Shown: positions 1 through 10,315 of the stretch, piece after piece
Position numbering within the stretch: the first letter of the stretch is position 1
Layout: each line of letters begins with the position of its first letter
Source: Auanema rhodensis
Lineage: Eukaryota > Nematoda > Chromadorea > Rhabditida > Rhabditidae
Assembly (NCBI GenBank): GCA_964057225.1
Contig: OZ059898.1
Location: forward strand, 11,780,001-11,844,000
Direction: 5' to 3'
Length of the DNA stretch: 64,000 nucleotides
Program-made: the position numbers and the translations under genes
The notes under the pieces: generated by a model
Told to the model about the DNA's origin: nothing
The model's database searches: none
The model's input: only the letters and a program-made list of their open reading frames with translations

Positions 1-624
1 AAAAACACAATTGATGCTGAAATAGCTGCAATTGAAATTTGAGCAAATCAAACAATTATGTCAACAACGATAAATAGGAAAAACCTTGATAATTGAGTTC
101 ATATAATAAGGCTCAGATAACTTTACTTATTCTTCCACTGTTCTAGCTTCTCTGTTATTCATTTTTAAAAACTAAGAGACAAGTGAAAAGAGAGAGAGAG
201 AAAGAGAGAGAGAGAGGGAAAGGTCTGAGTAACTGGAAAATAATAAAGGATGAAGGGGGGACAGAGAGAAGAGAACTGCTTGCAGTGTCAGTAAAGAGTC
301 TTCAATTATTTAAATTTTTCATTTTAATCGTCTTCTTTTCTGTGACAAAACCATCGTATTCACGTAGTAAATAGATCTCAACATCTTTTCCCTTTTTTTT
401 CAAAAAAATTTTTAATAAATGAATACGTGCATCCTTTTTTTCTTTTTCTCTTCTTCGTCATTTTTAAAGATAAATATACAAGAAGCGACGAAAAAAATGG
501 ATAAAGAGATCATTTCGGCTTTTCTATTCTTCAACCCAAAAAAGGAAAAAGTCTTCTGTTCATCCTTAAAGATTTTTCCTATTCCTCTCTTGCACCCCCC
601 CCTCTCTCTCTCTCTCTCTTTCTA
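1..624. other. Non-coding, low-complexity flank
   Basis: No gene is recognised here. There are GA-rich purine runs at about 183-217, a poly-C then CT run at about 594-622, and A/T homopolymers. Short open frames over these runs encode only low-complexity residues and are not credible genes. Confidence 0.5.
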
Positions 625-671
625 GTAGCATAGGAAGGAGGGATTATAAAACCATTTTCGACTTTTCAGTC
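625..671 (+). repeat. Inverted repeat, left copy (47 bp)
   Basis: The 47 bases here match the reverse complement of 2834-2880 at 46 of 47 positions. The single difference is at 629, inside GTAGCATAGG versus GTAGTATAGG. The two arms bracket about 2.2 kb that holds the Polinton-like remnants and a six-exon gene. The left arm follows directly on a CT tract. Confidence 0.85.
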
Positions 672-902
672 ATTTTAACATATTTTCTTTCTCTTATGAC
701 AGAGAATCACCTCATTTACAACATTTTTTTGAAAAAAGTGTAAATTGAATGAATTTGAAAAGTTTTAAAAAGTGCTCATTTTCAATAATTTTTGTACATT
801 TCCAACCAATTTTTTCATTTTCACATTTTTAAAAAATATCAAGGATGTCGATTTTAGAAAGAAAGTGGTATTATCTCTGAAGTTAAAATATAAGGCCAAT
901 AA

Positions 903-1313
903 ATGAAATTCTCAATAGACCTGAAGCCTCTTACTATCTTCGAACTCATAGAATTAGCAGAAATATTGGGAATCAAGGATTTTAGAGGAGTCTTTATGAG
1001 AGATACTTTACCTTCTAAGATTAAAGAAAGAGAAGTAGGAATTCTCAATCTAGATTCTTCTAATTATAAAGGTACTCATTGGGTTTGTTATTCCAAAAAC
1101 AAAGAAAATATTTGTTACTTTGATTCTTTTGGATTAGATCCACCTCTAGAACTTCAACAATATCTCAAGAATAACAATAAGAAAGATAAAATACTTTTAT
1201 CAACATTTCAAATTCAAAAATTTGGAACACATCATTGTAGTTATTATTGTTTGTTACTTCTAAAATTATTAGAATCTTATGATTATCAAAAGTCAATAAT
1301 TGGTCTGATGTGA
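903..1313 (+). pseudogene. Adenain-like cysteine protease of a Polinton/Maverick-type element
   Basis: An open frame of 136 codons with no intron. It resembles the adenoviral-type (Ulp1-fold) cysteine protease carried by Polinton/Maverick elements. The expected catalytic landmarks appear in order: His in GTHW near residue 59, Asp in YFDSFG near residue 75, Gln in FQIQ near residue 103, and Cys in the HHCSYYC segment near residue 111. An in-frame TAA directly precedes the ATG. The frame is shorter than typical proteases of this family (about 200 residues), so it may be truncated at one or both ends. A decayed PolB tail lies on the opposite strand at 1286-1700 and overlaps its 3' end. I call it a remnant because no other intact element gene is seen, although this frame itself has no stop and keeps the catalytic residues. 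Confidence 0.68.
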
Positions 1314-1700
1314 ATGCCATCATCCATTACAACACCTTTTGGACACACCAGAGATAAGCTAGTTTTACTCAATTCATAAGTCTTCATTGTCTTATCAATG
1401 AACCTGAATCCTTTATTTTCTCCAATTATCAATTCATTAAGCTTTTGAGGTTTTTCTCTTTTGTCAAGATATCACTATTTCTATCTTTTTGAATTCCTTT
1501 AGCTGATAATTTATTCTCTTTTCCACCCCAAACAAAGTAAGTCTTACTAATCAACGCAACCATTCCATCACCTTCTTCAATTTTTAAATAATCCAGGTGT
1601 TCTTTTATCGTATGCTTTGAATTCTACTCTAGGGAAAAATTTATATTTTATCTTCTCGTATTCTTCTCTCAAATGTGGCTTAATCAGACTTTCAAATCTC
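1286..1700 (-). pseudogene. Decayed 3' end of a Polinton-type DNA polymerase B
   Basis: Three minus-strand segments in different frames are collinear with the C-terminus of the protein-primed DNA polymerase of Polinton/Maverick elements. At about 1610-1700 there is a stretch ending KRTPGLFK. At about 1437-1590 there is EEGDGMVALISKTYF. At 1286-1400 there is a stretch with KGVVMDDGIHIRP just before its stop codon. At least two frameshifts or stops separate them, so the gene is broken. The tail-to-tail arrangement with the protease at 903-1313 supports one inserted element. Identification is from motif memory. A translated search against Polinton polymerases would settle it. Confidence 0.65.
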
Positions 1701-1883
1701 CAGACGCAACGCGACACGCAAACGTGTTGGGCTAGAGTGGAAGGGAGAAATGTGAGGGACGAGTGAGCAAGGAGAGAACCTGCCAACATCGCATTCTTCC
1801 ATTAACTTTTGTGAATATAAAAGAGTTCCTTTTCTTCTGCATTGTTATTTTCTCTTTAACTTCGAGTTTGTTAACAACTTTTC

Positions 1884-1918
1884 CCCTCTCTCTCTCTCTC
1901 TCTCTCTCACTCTCACTC

Positions 1919-1962
<44 letters not shown>
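1884..1962 (+). repeat. (CT)n microsatellite
   Basis: About 79 bases of CT dinucleotides with a few CA-type interruptions (TCTCAC). It lies about 45 bases upstream of the start codon of the gene at 2007. Confidence 0.95.
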
Positions 1963-1965
<3 letters not shown>

Positions 1966-2006
1966 TTAACCGAATGTGTTTAGAGTCCAGCCTCTGAAGT
2001 TCTAAC

Positions 2007-2839
2007 ATGTCCCGCCATTTTGTTTTGGTAAGTTAAACTTTAATTTTCTACTTTATTTTAGGTATCACTCATTATTTACAAGTATTGTTAATAAATAATT
2101 AGAACTTTTTTACTATTAAATGAACACTTTCAGGAAAATGGTCGCCGTATTCAAAAAAAGTTCAAGATTGCTAAAGCTCACATCGAATCGAAGTGAGAAT
2201 TTGATTTCCTATTATTTTTTATTTTGCTTCATTTTTTTAAATTTATATGTCTTAGATATCTTAAAGGAGTGGATCTGGACACGCAGGAAGTCTATAACGA
2301 TGCTCTTATCGAGATCATTGAGGAACTTGATGATCTATTTCGACAACAATCAGGTATGCAACCTCTGAACTTTTTTGCTTTTTTTCACAACAACTTTAAA
2401 AGCATTATTCTTATTTGATAAATTTAAAACTTTACCTGGAATCATCAAAAACATTTTGTATTTAATTCGTGGCCACAACGATCCGAGCATTCTTTCGCCG
2501 AAAGTTGACAACGTATATTTCTTTTTATTATTCCGTTAACAATAAATTATAATATTTGACTAATAGATAAAAATGTATACTTACTCAATTAACAACTCAC
2601 TATTGTATTTAGCGTTCCGCGACATTCAGAATCTTACGCCGACTGGAACGACAGATCATCGCTGTTTGCATTCTCGCGGATATTTCTGAACTTGGTATTT
2701 TTGCATATTTTTATAATGTTTTATGTTTTATTAATTTTGTATTATAGGTCCTGCAGCAAATGCAGATGAAGCTAGAGTCTTATCTCGAGCATATCTGCTG
2801 ATGGAGCGACTTTACGAAATGGCTTCGCAGCAAGACTGA
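2007..2839 (+). CDS. Conserved-looking small protein, 153 aa, six exons, function unknown
   Basis: Six exons join in consistent phase: 2007-2027, 2134-2192, 2256-2353, 2403-2512, 2613-2694 and 2748-2839, giving 153 residues. Every intron begins GT and ends AG. The exon 4 acceptor is the weakest (TTTAAAAG) and was chosen because it alone keeps the frame. The protein starts MSRHFVLENGRR and ends YEMASQQD. It looks alpha-helical, with an acidic stretch ALIEIIEELDDLF followed by hydrophobic helices and a basic RRLERQ segment. There is no signal peptide or clear membrane span. An AG acceptor 16 bases before the ATG (GTCCAG) may be a trans-splice site. The last two codons and stop lie inside the right arm of the inverted repeat. 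I do not recognise the family. Confidence 0.6.
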
Positions 2840-2880
2840 AAAGTCGAAAATGGTTTTATAATCCCTCCTTCCTATACTAC
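2834..2880 (-). repeat. Inverted repeat, right copy (47 bp)
   Basis: Reverse-complement partner of 625-671 with 46 of 47 matches. It spans the last codons, stop and proximal 3' UTR of the gene ending at 2839, so that 3' end is also present, inverted, 2.2 kb upstream. Confidence 0.85.
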
Positions 2881-4132
2881 TCTTTCTCTTTTTAAAAAAA
2901 TACAAGGAAAGACGTAAGCGGAAAATCGACGAGTAAATGAGCAATATATGCGCATAATTGTCTCAATAAATCTCTTAAGAAGATCATGTTTCTAATTTAA
3001 AAGATAGTAAAATGCTTAGTGATTTCCCTCTTTCTTCTATTTCTAGTTCCTTGATCATTTTTTATCTAATATGATTGCAGATGTATGTGCTTGGTTTCTA
3101 CAATATTGCTTTTCGAATGGAGTCAGATGAATATACGTAGAGGAATGGAAACGGATGTCCATGGTTATCCTAGATTCCTGGACAACAACGATGATATGCA
3201 CACCGATTATACTTCACACTTGCTGCATATATGTATATAGTAAAGATATTTCATAATGTTGTATTTGTTTCTAAGTAAAAAAAGAAAAAAAAAAGAAGAT
3301 GAAAATAATAATAATAATAATGTTTTAAATTATATATTAGAAAGAATTTTTGGTGTGAAAATCACATGTAGAGTATGGCTTTCTAATAAAGTTGTCCCAC
3401 CTCCTCGCTTTTCTTTCATTCATGTCGTCAACTCTTTACAACTTATTCGGAAAAATGACGTGATATCTATATATGCTAATTTTTTGTTGAAAAGTAAAAG
3501 ATACTTATAGCTTTATATATCAAAGATTGAAAAAATTGTCATGATGGCATGATATATGTACACAAAAGCTGGAAAAATCATCACTATTGTAACCAAAAAT
3601 AGCGATTCCGAATGAAAAATTTAAGAAAAATGCTTTTCATTCATCTGCTTGAACGTTATCCTTTGATTTCAATGGAATTATAAAGGTACATTAAACACAT
3701 TGAGAAATATGCTTGACTGCTGGGCAACAACGAAGGAAAAAGGGAAGTTAGAAGAGAAGATTAGAAAGAGAGAATAGGCAAAAGATGAGGAACAGACAAA
3801 GTTTCTTTAAGGTTTTTTCGACGATTCACACTCACACGTCATTTGTTAACGTCGTAAAAGAAGTAATAAAGAATTAAGAGTAGATAAATCTATTAATAAA
3901 TGGATTTGATGGTGTTGTATCCCCCCCCCACGCTAGTTTTTTCCTTAAAACTTCATATTTTTCTTTAATTTATGTCGATACTTAGTAGTACATGTACTAT
4001 ATAAGTATATGCTCTTGAAATTTGGGATTTGAACTCATTTGAAGTTCATGGAGAAAGCAGAGATTTTCTACAAAACCTCTGTCAAATGCTTGGGAAACAA
4101 TTAAAGATGAACGTACTAGTTGAGTAGTAGAG

Positions 4133-4136
<4 letters not shown>

Positions 4137-4198
<62 letters not shown>
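4137..4198 (+). repeat. (GA)n microsatellite
   Basis: About 62 bases of near-perfect GA dinucleotide repeat. Confidence 0.97.
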
Positions 4199-4200
<2 letters not shown>

Positions 4201-4449
4201 CATTCAGTAAAATGCAATATGAGAACTCAATTATGTATTTAATTATATAAAATAATATATTATATTGTTTCTAAAAAAAATAAGGAATGTTTAGTATATT
4301 AATTTACTAATTATATATATATATATAATATTTATGTTTCTTCACTTATGAACCTTGTACGTACAAACACAGACGGACACACACGAAATGGCTTGTACAT
4401 GAATGTCCATCAACGGTCACATATTCTTTTGAAAAAATAAGTAAAAAGC

Positions 4450-4450
<1 letters not shown>

Positions 4451-4502
<52 letters not shown>
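4451..4502 (+). repeat. (GA)n microsatellite
   Basis: About 52 bases of GA dinucleotide repeat, same polarity as the tract 250 bp upstream. Confidence 0.97.
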
Positions 4503-4506
<4 letters not shown>

Positions 4507-5761
4507 TAAAAGAAATTGAGAAAGGATATGAAAGAGATAGAAAACAGATATTTTCTGAAAGCTTTTCTAAAAGAATGACAAATAAATTACGGAAGTTTAA
4601 GAAGATATTTCAAGCCATTCATCGTATATGTATGTACATTAGTATACTTCAAATTGTTTTTATTTTTCAAATAAACAATATTATTTATATGTATAGTATT
4701 AGTTAGTAATTCTAAAATATTTTAGCTTAATTGTTCTTTTCTTTTCTTTTTTTGAATTTTTAATATATTTTCCCATGTTAATGATGTTATCTTAATTATA
4801 TTTTTCTTTCAGTTTTTCAAGATTTACTTAATTACATTCACATATCTAATCTGGAATCACCGTAATGGTCTGGAGAAAAAAATAATTTTTGATGGTTTAA
4901 TGAAACCTAAAGAAATATTGGTTCTTATTGGAAAAAACATATACATATATACTACAATATCTTATAAAATTTTTATAAAAAATATTAAACGATTTGACTG
5001 AGTGAAATCCAATACAAAAATTTGTCTATAAATCATGGAAATGAATACATAATCTTTCTCAATAAAATTTTTATTGACATTTTCTTTAAATAAATAAATA
5101 ATAATTTGTATTTTATTATATTTTTTAAAAACAAATATTGAAATGAAGCATACAAAATACTGGAAAACTCATTGATTGCTCATGAAGATCTTCTGATAAG
5201 ATCACCAATGTCACAATCAACATGCATATACTATTCTATTTCTATATATGTATTTCATATTGTATTCAATATTTTGTTTTTATTATATATTTCTTTAATA
5301 TAAAAGAAAGAAAACATGATAATTCATTTCGATATGATCATACAGCATGAGGTTGCCAAGCTTCAGCACAACAACAACAACAGCAACAGATAGTCAGCTT
5401 TGAAACTTAACTCCAAATGCACTCTATAATACTTAACTCTCAGATCAATATGCTATTTTCTTTTGTTGTAAATAGTTCAATACCTATATCCTCTTGTTTA
5501 CGAACTGCAATTAAACTTTCAAGTATTTCCCTGATGTAAATAATACCTTTATTTCAATTCAAGTATGTGTGCTTTAAATACAAAGAATATGCGATTCTGC
5601 ATTTCTCTTATCTATTGCATCTAAGACTACGACGTTTCTTATCGACTTCTAGATAAGCCCATCATAGTCTACGAGCACTATTTAAAATATCTAATCTGTC
5701 TTCAGAACTAGTGGGTGAGTACCGGCTGTTTCTATCAGGATTGGGTATCACTGAATCCGTA

Positions 5762-5833
5762 GCGTTCGTGGTGTAATGGTCAGCATGGATGCCTTCCAAG
5801 CATTCGACGGGGGTTCGATTCCCCCCGAACGCA
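5762..5833 (+). tRNA. tRNA-Gly(UCC), copy 1
   Basis: 72 nt. The acceptor stem GCGTTCG pairs with CGAACGC and is followed by discriminator A. The anticodon loop CTTCCAA gives UCC. The T arm holds the B-box GGTTCGATTCC. A TTTT run follows as the likely Pol III terminator. Confidence 0.96.
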
Positions 5834-5940
5834 TACATTTTCCTTTTCCCGGTTCTTCCAACATGTTGGAACCTTATCTTCTAACCCCAGTGGTCGAGTA
5901 CCGGCTGTTTCTATCAGGATTGGGTATCTCTGAATCCGTA

Positions 5941-6012
5941 GCGTTCGTGGTGTAATGGTCAGCATGGATGCCTTCCAAGCATTCGACGGGGGTTCGATTC
6001 CCCCCGAACGCA
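5941..6012 (+). tRNA. tRNA-Gly(UCC), copy 2
   Basis: Same 72-nt sequence as copy 1, 179 bp downstream; followed by a type B spacer. Confidence 0.96.
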
Positions 6013-6119
6013 TACATTTTCCTTTTGCCGGTTCGTACGACTTGTTGGATCCTTATCTTCTAACCCCGGTGGTCAAGTATCGGCTGTTTCTATCAGGATT
6101 GGGTATCTCTGAATCCGTA

Positions 6120-6191
6120 GCGTTCGTGGTGTAATGGTCAGCATGGATGCCTTCCAAGCATTCGACGGGGGTTCGATTCCCCCCGAACGCA
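6120..6191 (+). tRNA. tRNA-Gly(UCC), copy 3
   Basis: Same 72-nt sequence; followed by a type A spacer that carries GGATCC rather than GGAACC. Confidence 0.96.
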
Positions 6192-6297
6192 TACATTTTC
6201 CTTTTCCCGGTTCTTCCAACATGTTGGATCCTTATCTTTAACCCCGGTGGTCAAGTACCGGCTGTTTCTATCAGGATTGGGTATCTCTGAATCCGTA

Positions 6298-6369
6298 GCG
6301 TTCGTGGTGTAATGGTCAGCATGGATGCCTTCCAAGCATTCGACGGGGGTTCGATTCCCCCCGAACGCA
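6298..6369 (+). tRNA. tRNA-Gly(UCC), copy 4
   Basis: Same 72-nt sequence. The preceding spacer is one base short (period 178); a type B spacer follows. Confidence 0.96.
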
Positions 6370-6476
6370 TACATTTTCCTTTTGCCGGTTCGTACGACTT
6401 GTTGGATCCTTATCTTCTAACCCCGGTGGTCAAGTATCGGCTGTTTCTATCAGGATTGGGTATCTCTGAATCCGTA

Positions 6477-6548
6477 GCGTTCGTGGTGTAATGGTCAGCA
6501 TGGATGCCTTCCAAGCATTCGACGGGGGTTCGATTCCCCCCGAACGCA
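6477..6548 (+). tRNA. tRNA-Gly(UCC), copy 5
   Basis: Same 72-nt sequence; type A spacer follows. Confidence 0.96.
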
Positions 6549-6655
6549 TACATTTTCCTTTTCCCGGTTCTTCCAACATGTTGGAACCTTATCTTCTAAC
6601 CCCAGTGGTCGAGTACCCGCCGTTTCTATCAGGATTGGGTATCTCTGAATCCGTA

Positions 6656-6727
6656 GCGTTCGTGGTGTAATGGTCAGCATGGATGCCTTCCAAGCATTCG
6701 ACGGGGGTTCGATTCCCCCCGAACGCA
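6656..6727 (+). tRNA. tRNA-Gly(UCC), copy 6
   Basis: Same 72-nt sequence. It is preceded by the ACCCGCCG spacer variant and followed by TTTTT and a type A spacer. Confidence 0.96.
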
Positions 6728-6834
6728 TACATTTTTCTTTTCCCGGTTCTTCCAACATGTTGGAACCTTATCTTCTAACCCCAGTGGTCGAGTACCCGCC
6801 GTTTCTATCAGGATTGGGTATCTCTGAATCCGTA

Positions 6835-6906
6835 GCGTTCGTGGTGTAATGGTCAGCATGGATGCCTTCCAAGCATTCGACGGGGGTTCGATTCCCCCCG
6901 AACGCA
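6835..6906 (+). tRNA. tRNA-Gly(UCC), copy 7
   Basis: Same 72-nt sequence, followed by a TTTTT terminator-like run and a type B spacer. Confidence 0.96.
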
Positions 6907-7013
6907 TACATTTTTCTTTTGCCGGTTCGTACGACTTGTTGGATCCTTATCTTCTAACCCCGGTGGTCAAGTATCGGCTGTTTCTATCAGGATTGGGTAT
7001 CTCTGAATCCGTA

Positions 7014-7085
7014 GCGTTCGTGGTGTAATGGTCAGCATGGATGCCTTCCAAGCATTCGACGGGGGTTCGATTCCCCCCGAACGCA
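7014..7085 (+). tRNA. tRNA-Gly(UCC), copy 8
   Basis: Same 72-nt sequence; TTTTT run and type A spacer follow. Confidence 0.96.
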
Positions 7086-7192
7086 TACATTTTTCTTTTC
7101 CCGGTTCTTCCAACATGTTGGAACCTTATCTTCTAACCCCAGTGGTCGAGTACCCGCCGTTTCTATCAGGATTGGGTATCTCTGAATCCGTA

Positions 7193-7264
7193 GCGTTCGT
7201 GGTGTAATGGTCAGCATGGATGCCTTCCAAGCATTCGACGGGGGTTCGATTCCCCCCGAACGCA
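7193..7264 (+). tRNA. tRNA-Gly(UCC), copy 9
   Basis: Same 72-nt sequence; TTTTT run and type B spacer follow. Confidence 0.96.
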
Positions 7265-7371
7265 TACATTTTTCTTTTGCCGGTTCGTACGACTTGTTGG
7301 ATCCTTATCTTCTAACCCCGGTGGTCAAGTATCGGCTGTTTCTATCAGGATTGGGTATCTCTGAATCCGTA

Positions 7372-7443
7372 GCGTTCGTGGTGTAATGGTCAGCATGGAT
7401 GCCTTCCAAGCATTCGACGGGGGTTCGATTCCCCCCGAACGCA
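7372..7443 (+). tRNA. tRNA-Gly(UCC), copy 10
   Basis: Same 72-nt sequence; TTTTT run and type B spacer follow. Confidence 0.96.
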
Positions 7444-7550
7444 TACATTTTTCTTTTGCCGGTTCGTACGACTTGTTGGATCCTTATCTTCTAACCCCGG
7501 TGGTCAAGTATCGGCTGTTTCTATCAGGATTGGGTATCTCTAAATCCGTA

Positions 7551-7622
7551 GCGTTCGTGGTGTAATGGTCAGCATGGATGCCTTCCAAGCATTCGACGGG
7601 GGTTCGATTCCCCCCGAACGCA
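7551..7622 (+). tRNA. tRNA-Gly(UCC), copy 11
   Basis: Same 72-nt sequence and the last unit. Its leader has one change (CTCTAAATCC instead of CTCTGAATCC), and the downstream spacer diverges after about 20 bases. Confidence 0.96.
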
Positions 7623-7757
7623 TACATTTTTCTTTTCCCGGTTTTAAAAACATGTTAACCTGGGGTACTCGAAGGACGGGAGATAAGCTTACAACATAGA
7701 AGGCGTCGTTGTTATCATACTAATGTTGTAGTTTTAAAATAAGTCAACAGTAATCAA

Positions 7758-8015
7758 TCTACTCTTGAAGTATAGGTGGATATAATCCGAAAGAATCAAA
7801 GTAGTGAATTTTTCTTTTACCTTGGAACAACAAACCCAACGAGTTCCTTGCCCATCTGAATAATCTAAATTTACAATTCTCACTTCTCTTGACTGTATTT
7901 GAGTAGGTAAACTGTCTCGCTTGTAAATTCCTCGGAAGTTCTAGATTCCCAGTACTTTTATGAGTTCTTTGAGGTAAGGATTTGTAAAAGGTCTCAGATA
8001 TTTCTTGAATTTCAT
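7758..8015 (-). pseudogene. Second, inactivated adenain-like protease fragment
   Basis: This minus-strand stretch is collinear with the protease at 903-1313. It starts at a matching MKF and keeps the landmark segments LGI, NFRG, RDSLP, REV, NLD, GT-W and FDSFG. It is broken by an in-frame TAG at about 7941, a frameshift before the FDSFG segment and a stop soon after. The catalytic His of GTHW is Arg here (GTRW), and no Cys-containing C-terminus follows. It is in opposite orientation to the first copy, 6.5 kb away. The two look like separate old insertions, or the ends of one rearranged element. Confidence 0.62.
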
Positions 8016-8123
8016 TTTTAAGTGCATTTGGCTTTTTGGCAATTTTGGAAAATTTTTGAAAATATCACATTTTTGAAGAATTAAGACATGTTTTCGATTA
8101 AAATAAGAATTAAAATGGCTCAC

Positions 8124-8524
8124 AATGTGTATAAACTAAAAGTGGTCGAAAAGGTGCGCTAGAACGGCAATATATACATTATGAAAACGCTTATTTTCAT
8201 GTTGTTGTTGTGCCAATGCTTTTAGTTTCCTGCTATTGATTACCAGGCTTTATCGCTAGTCTCCGGGGTTTGTAACAACTTAGATGGAACTCTATTCGAT
8301 GCATATCAACAGCCTCATTATCCTTGTCCATATCTCTGGCATTGTTCATGTTTAGAATCAGTTATTGAGTCCGCTTGACAATTGCCATGTGCAGTATCGC
8401 TAAGTTTTGTTGAACATTCACTGAAACAGCTACTCGAATCAGGAACCAGCTCCTTGCCACATGCTCACATCTGCTCCATAGAACTTTCCTTGAACCCACG
8501 CGTAAAAAACAAAATGTTAAGAGC

Positions 8525-8586
<62 letters not shown>

Positions 8587-10050
8587 CAAATCATATCTCA
8601 TGATGTTATGTAAACATCTGATTATCTCATAGTTTTGGTTAAACTTGACATTTGTCATTCCTATTTCTCATACTTAAGCCGGTAATTCAATGAGGTTGTG
8701 TGCTCGTATATGGAGCCTAGAACCGTGAGCTTCTTTTTCCATTTTCTTTTTCATCTTCTTCTTCTGCGTATTCGAAAGCTTATGTGAACGTGGCCTCACA
8801 TTCAACAATTTTCTATACAATAGATGAAAATATTTCATATAAGTTAAGCTTTTTCCTAATTTGTTTCAAAAAATTTCATATTTACTTTCAATTTCACTAA
8901 TTCATAAAATAAAAAAAATGAATTTTTCAATTATTCATCAAATAGAAAAAGTTATTTTATTTATTTTTAAATATTTATTAATATTAAATTATTTATTTAT
9001 TTATTTATTTTAAAACTACTTTTATTCTATTTTACTTAGAAAATATTTTTTTATTTAAAAAAAATTTTTTTTTCTTAAAATTTAAATTTTTCAAAGAGAA
9101 ATTCATTTGTTTTTTAAACTTTTTCTTATTAATATTCATTGTTAAACATAGATGAACATATGATGATGATGTTCTCAATTCTTGAATACAAGATAAATTG
9201 TTATATTGATCGCCAAAATAAGTATAGAATAGACGGCCTAAAGAGCTGACATATTTACTAAAATAAATCTTTTTTTTTCTTCTTTTTCATTTCTTTTAAT
9301 ATTATTTTTATAATTATAATATTTATTTTATTTCATTTATTTATTTCTTTTAATGTTTTAAGAAAGTATTCTTGTCTCTTTACTCTCTCAAACTTTGACC
9401 ACCATTTTTGGTATGAACCTAATTGCAGGCGCATGTAACATATTTAGAAACCTAATAGCTAGCTTGTTAGCCATTTTCTTGTTAATTTTGATCTTTTTTC
9501 CTTTAAACATTTAGACTTTCTAACATCATTTTCTGTATTGTTTGAGCTTAATCCACAACTTTTCGCAACGTTTAAGCATTAAGCAGCAGCTAGTGCTAGC
9601 TGTCGTGCCCAAGATTCAGTTTATGACAACAGAATTTTCATTTTTCTTTTTGTGTTTTTTCGATTCAAATATCTTAAATTCATATTTTTTTAATTTTAAG
9701 TATTACTTTACACTTAAAATAATTTTATTCAAATCATTTATGAAACAAAAAATTAAAAAAAAAAGAATTTTTGAAATCAATAATAAATGGAATTAAAAAT
9801 AAAGTTATTGATTTACGCAATGCAAACTTTTTTTTATCAAAAAACGGGATCTAGAGAGTTGGACTGCAGGATTACTCAGAACCATTTGTTTGTTGTTCAC
9901 GTATGTCTCTATGTGAGTATGTGTGATTAATCTACAATTTTAAAATTTATATGAAAATCTATTTGATATCTTAAATTGATTATTATATTTGATTATTGAT
10001 TATTATATTATATATTTATTATATTATTTTATTAAATTTCAGTTAACAAG
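8124..10050. other. Intergenic and slo-2 upstream region
   Basis: No confident gene. A (GA)n tract lies at 8527-8581. From 8,880 to 9,400 the DNA is almost pure A/T, including (TTTA)n near 8990-9010. On the minus strand at about 8350-8480 a Cys-rich open stretch (motifs SSSCFSEC and HEQCQRY) may be a lost exon. The end of this region is the presumed upstream control region of slo-2. Confidence 0.45.
8527..8581 (+). repeat. (GA)n microsatellite
   Basis: About 55 bases of perfect GA repeat. Confidence 0.97.
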
Positions 10051-10262
10051 ATGAATAGAGAAGATGAATCTGATATGGAAAATGACATGATGCTATTCAC
10101 TAACAACTATTCTGATGCTATTAATGACTTACGTCCAATTGATTGTAGCCGTCGAACAAGTACATTAACTATACAAGGAATGAAACGAAGTATCAGCAAT
10201 CTTCTACGACCTTCGAACACGTAAGTACCTTTTTATTAAAATTCTCTTTCTCTCTCTCTCTT

Positions 10263-10315
<53 letters not shown>

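Larger units (their letters stand above)
2881..5698. other. Intergenic, AT-rich, with GA tracts
   Basis: No gene can be supported. Contents are AT-rich DNA, a poly-C run near 3921, and two long GA tracts listed separately. A short CAA/ACA run at about 5370-5395 could encode polyQ or polyT, but no exon structure around it is convincing. Confidence 0.5.
5700..7650 (+). repeat. Tandem array, 179-bp unit, each with a tRNA-Gly gene
   Basis: Eleven units follow head to tail with a 179-bp period (178 once). Each holds one 72-nt tRNA-Gly(UCC). Two spacer types occur. Type A reads TTCCCGGTTCTTCCAACATG after the tRNA; type B reads TTGCCGGTTCGTACGACTTG. Their order after copies 1 to 10 is A B A B A A B A B B, which suggests a roughly 358-bp dimer amplified by unequal exchange. 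The spacer after copy 11 departs from both types, marking the array edge. A leading partial unit starts near 5700. Confidence 0.95.

Noticed and set aside
5780-7265. Minus-strand open frames repeated across the tRNA array (MRSGGIEPPSNAWKAS type)
   Set aside because: They are antisense to the tRNA-Gly genes and recur only because the tRNA unit repeats. Such frames are known spurious annotations over tRNAs.
5700-7650. CRISPR-like regular direct repeats
   Set aside because: The repeat is 179 bp and each unit contains a complete tRNA. The genome is eukaryotic.
8382-8658. Frames rich in Arg-Glu or Leu-Ser over GA/CT tracts (also at 1763, 3997, 12788, 15179, 15614, 27177)
   Set aside because: They are translations of dinucleotide repeats with no domain or splice context.
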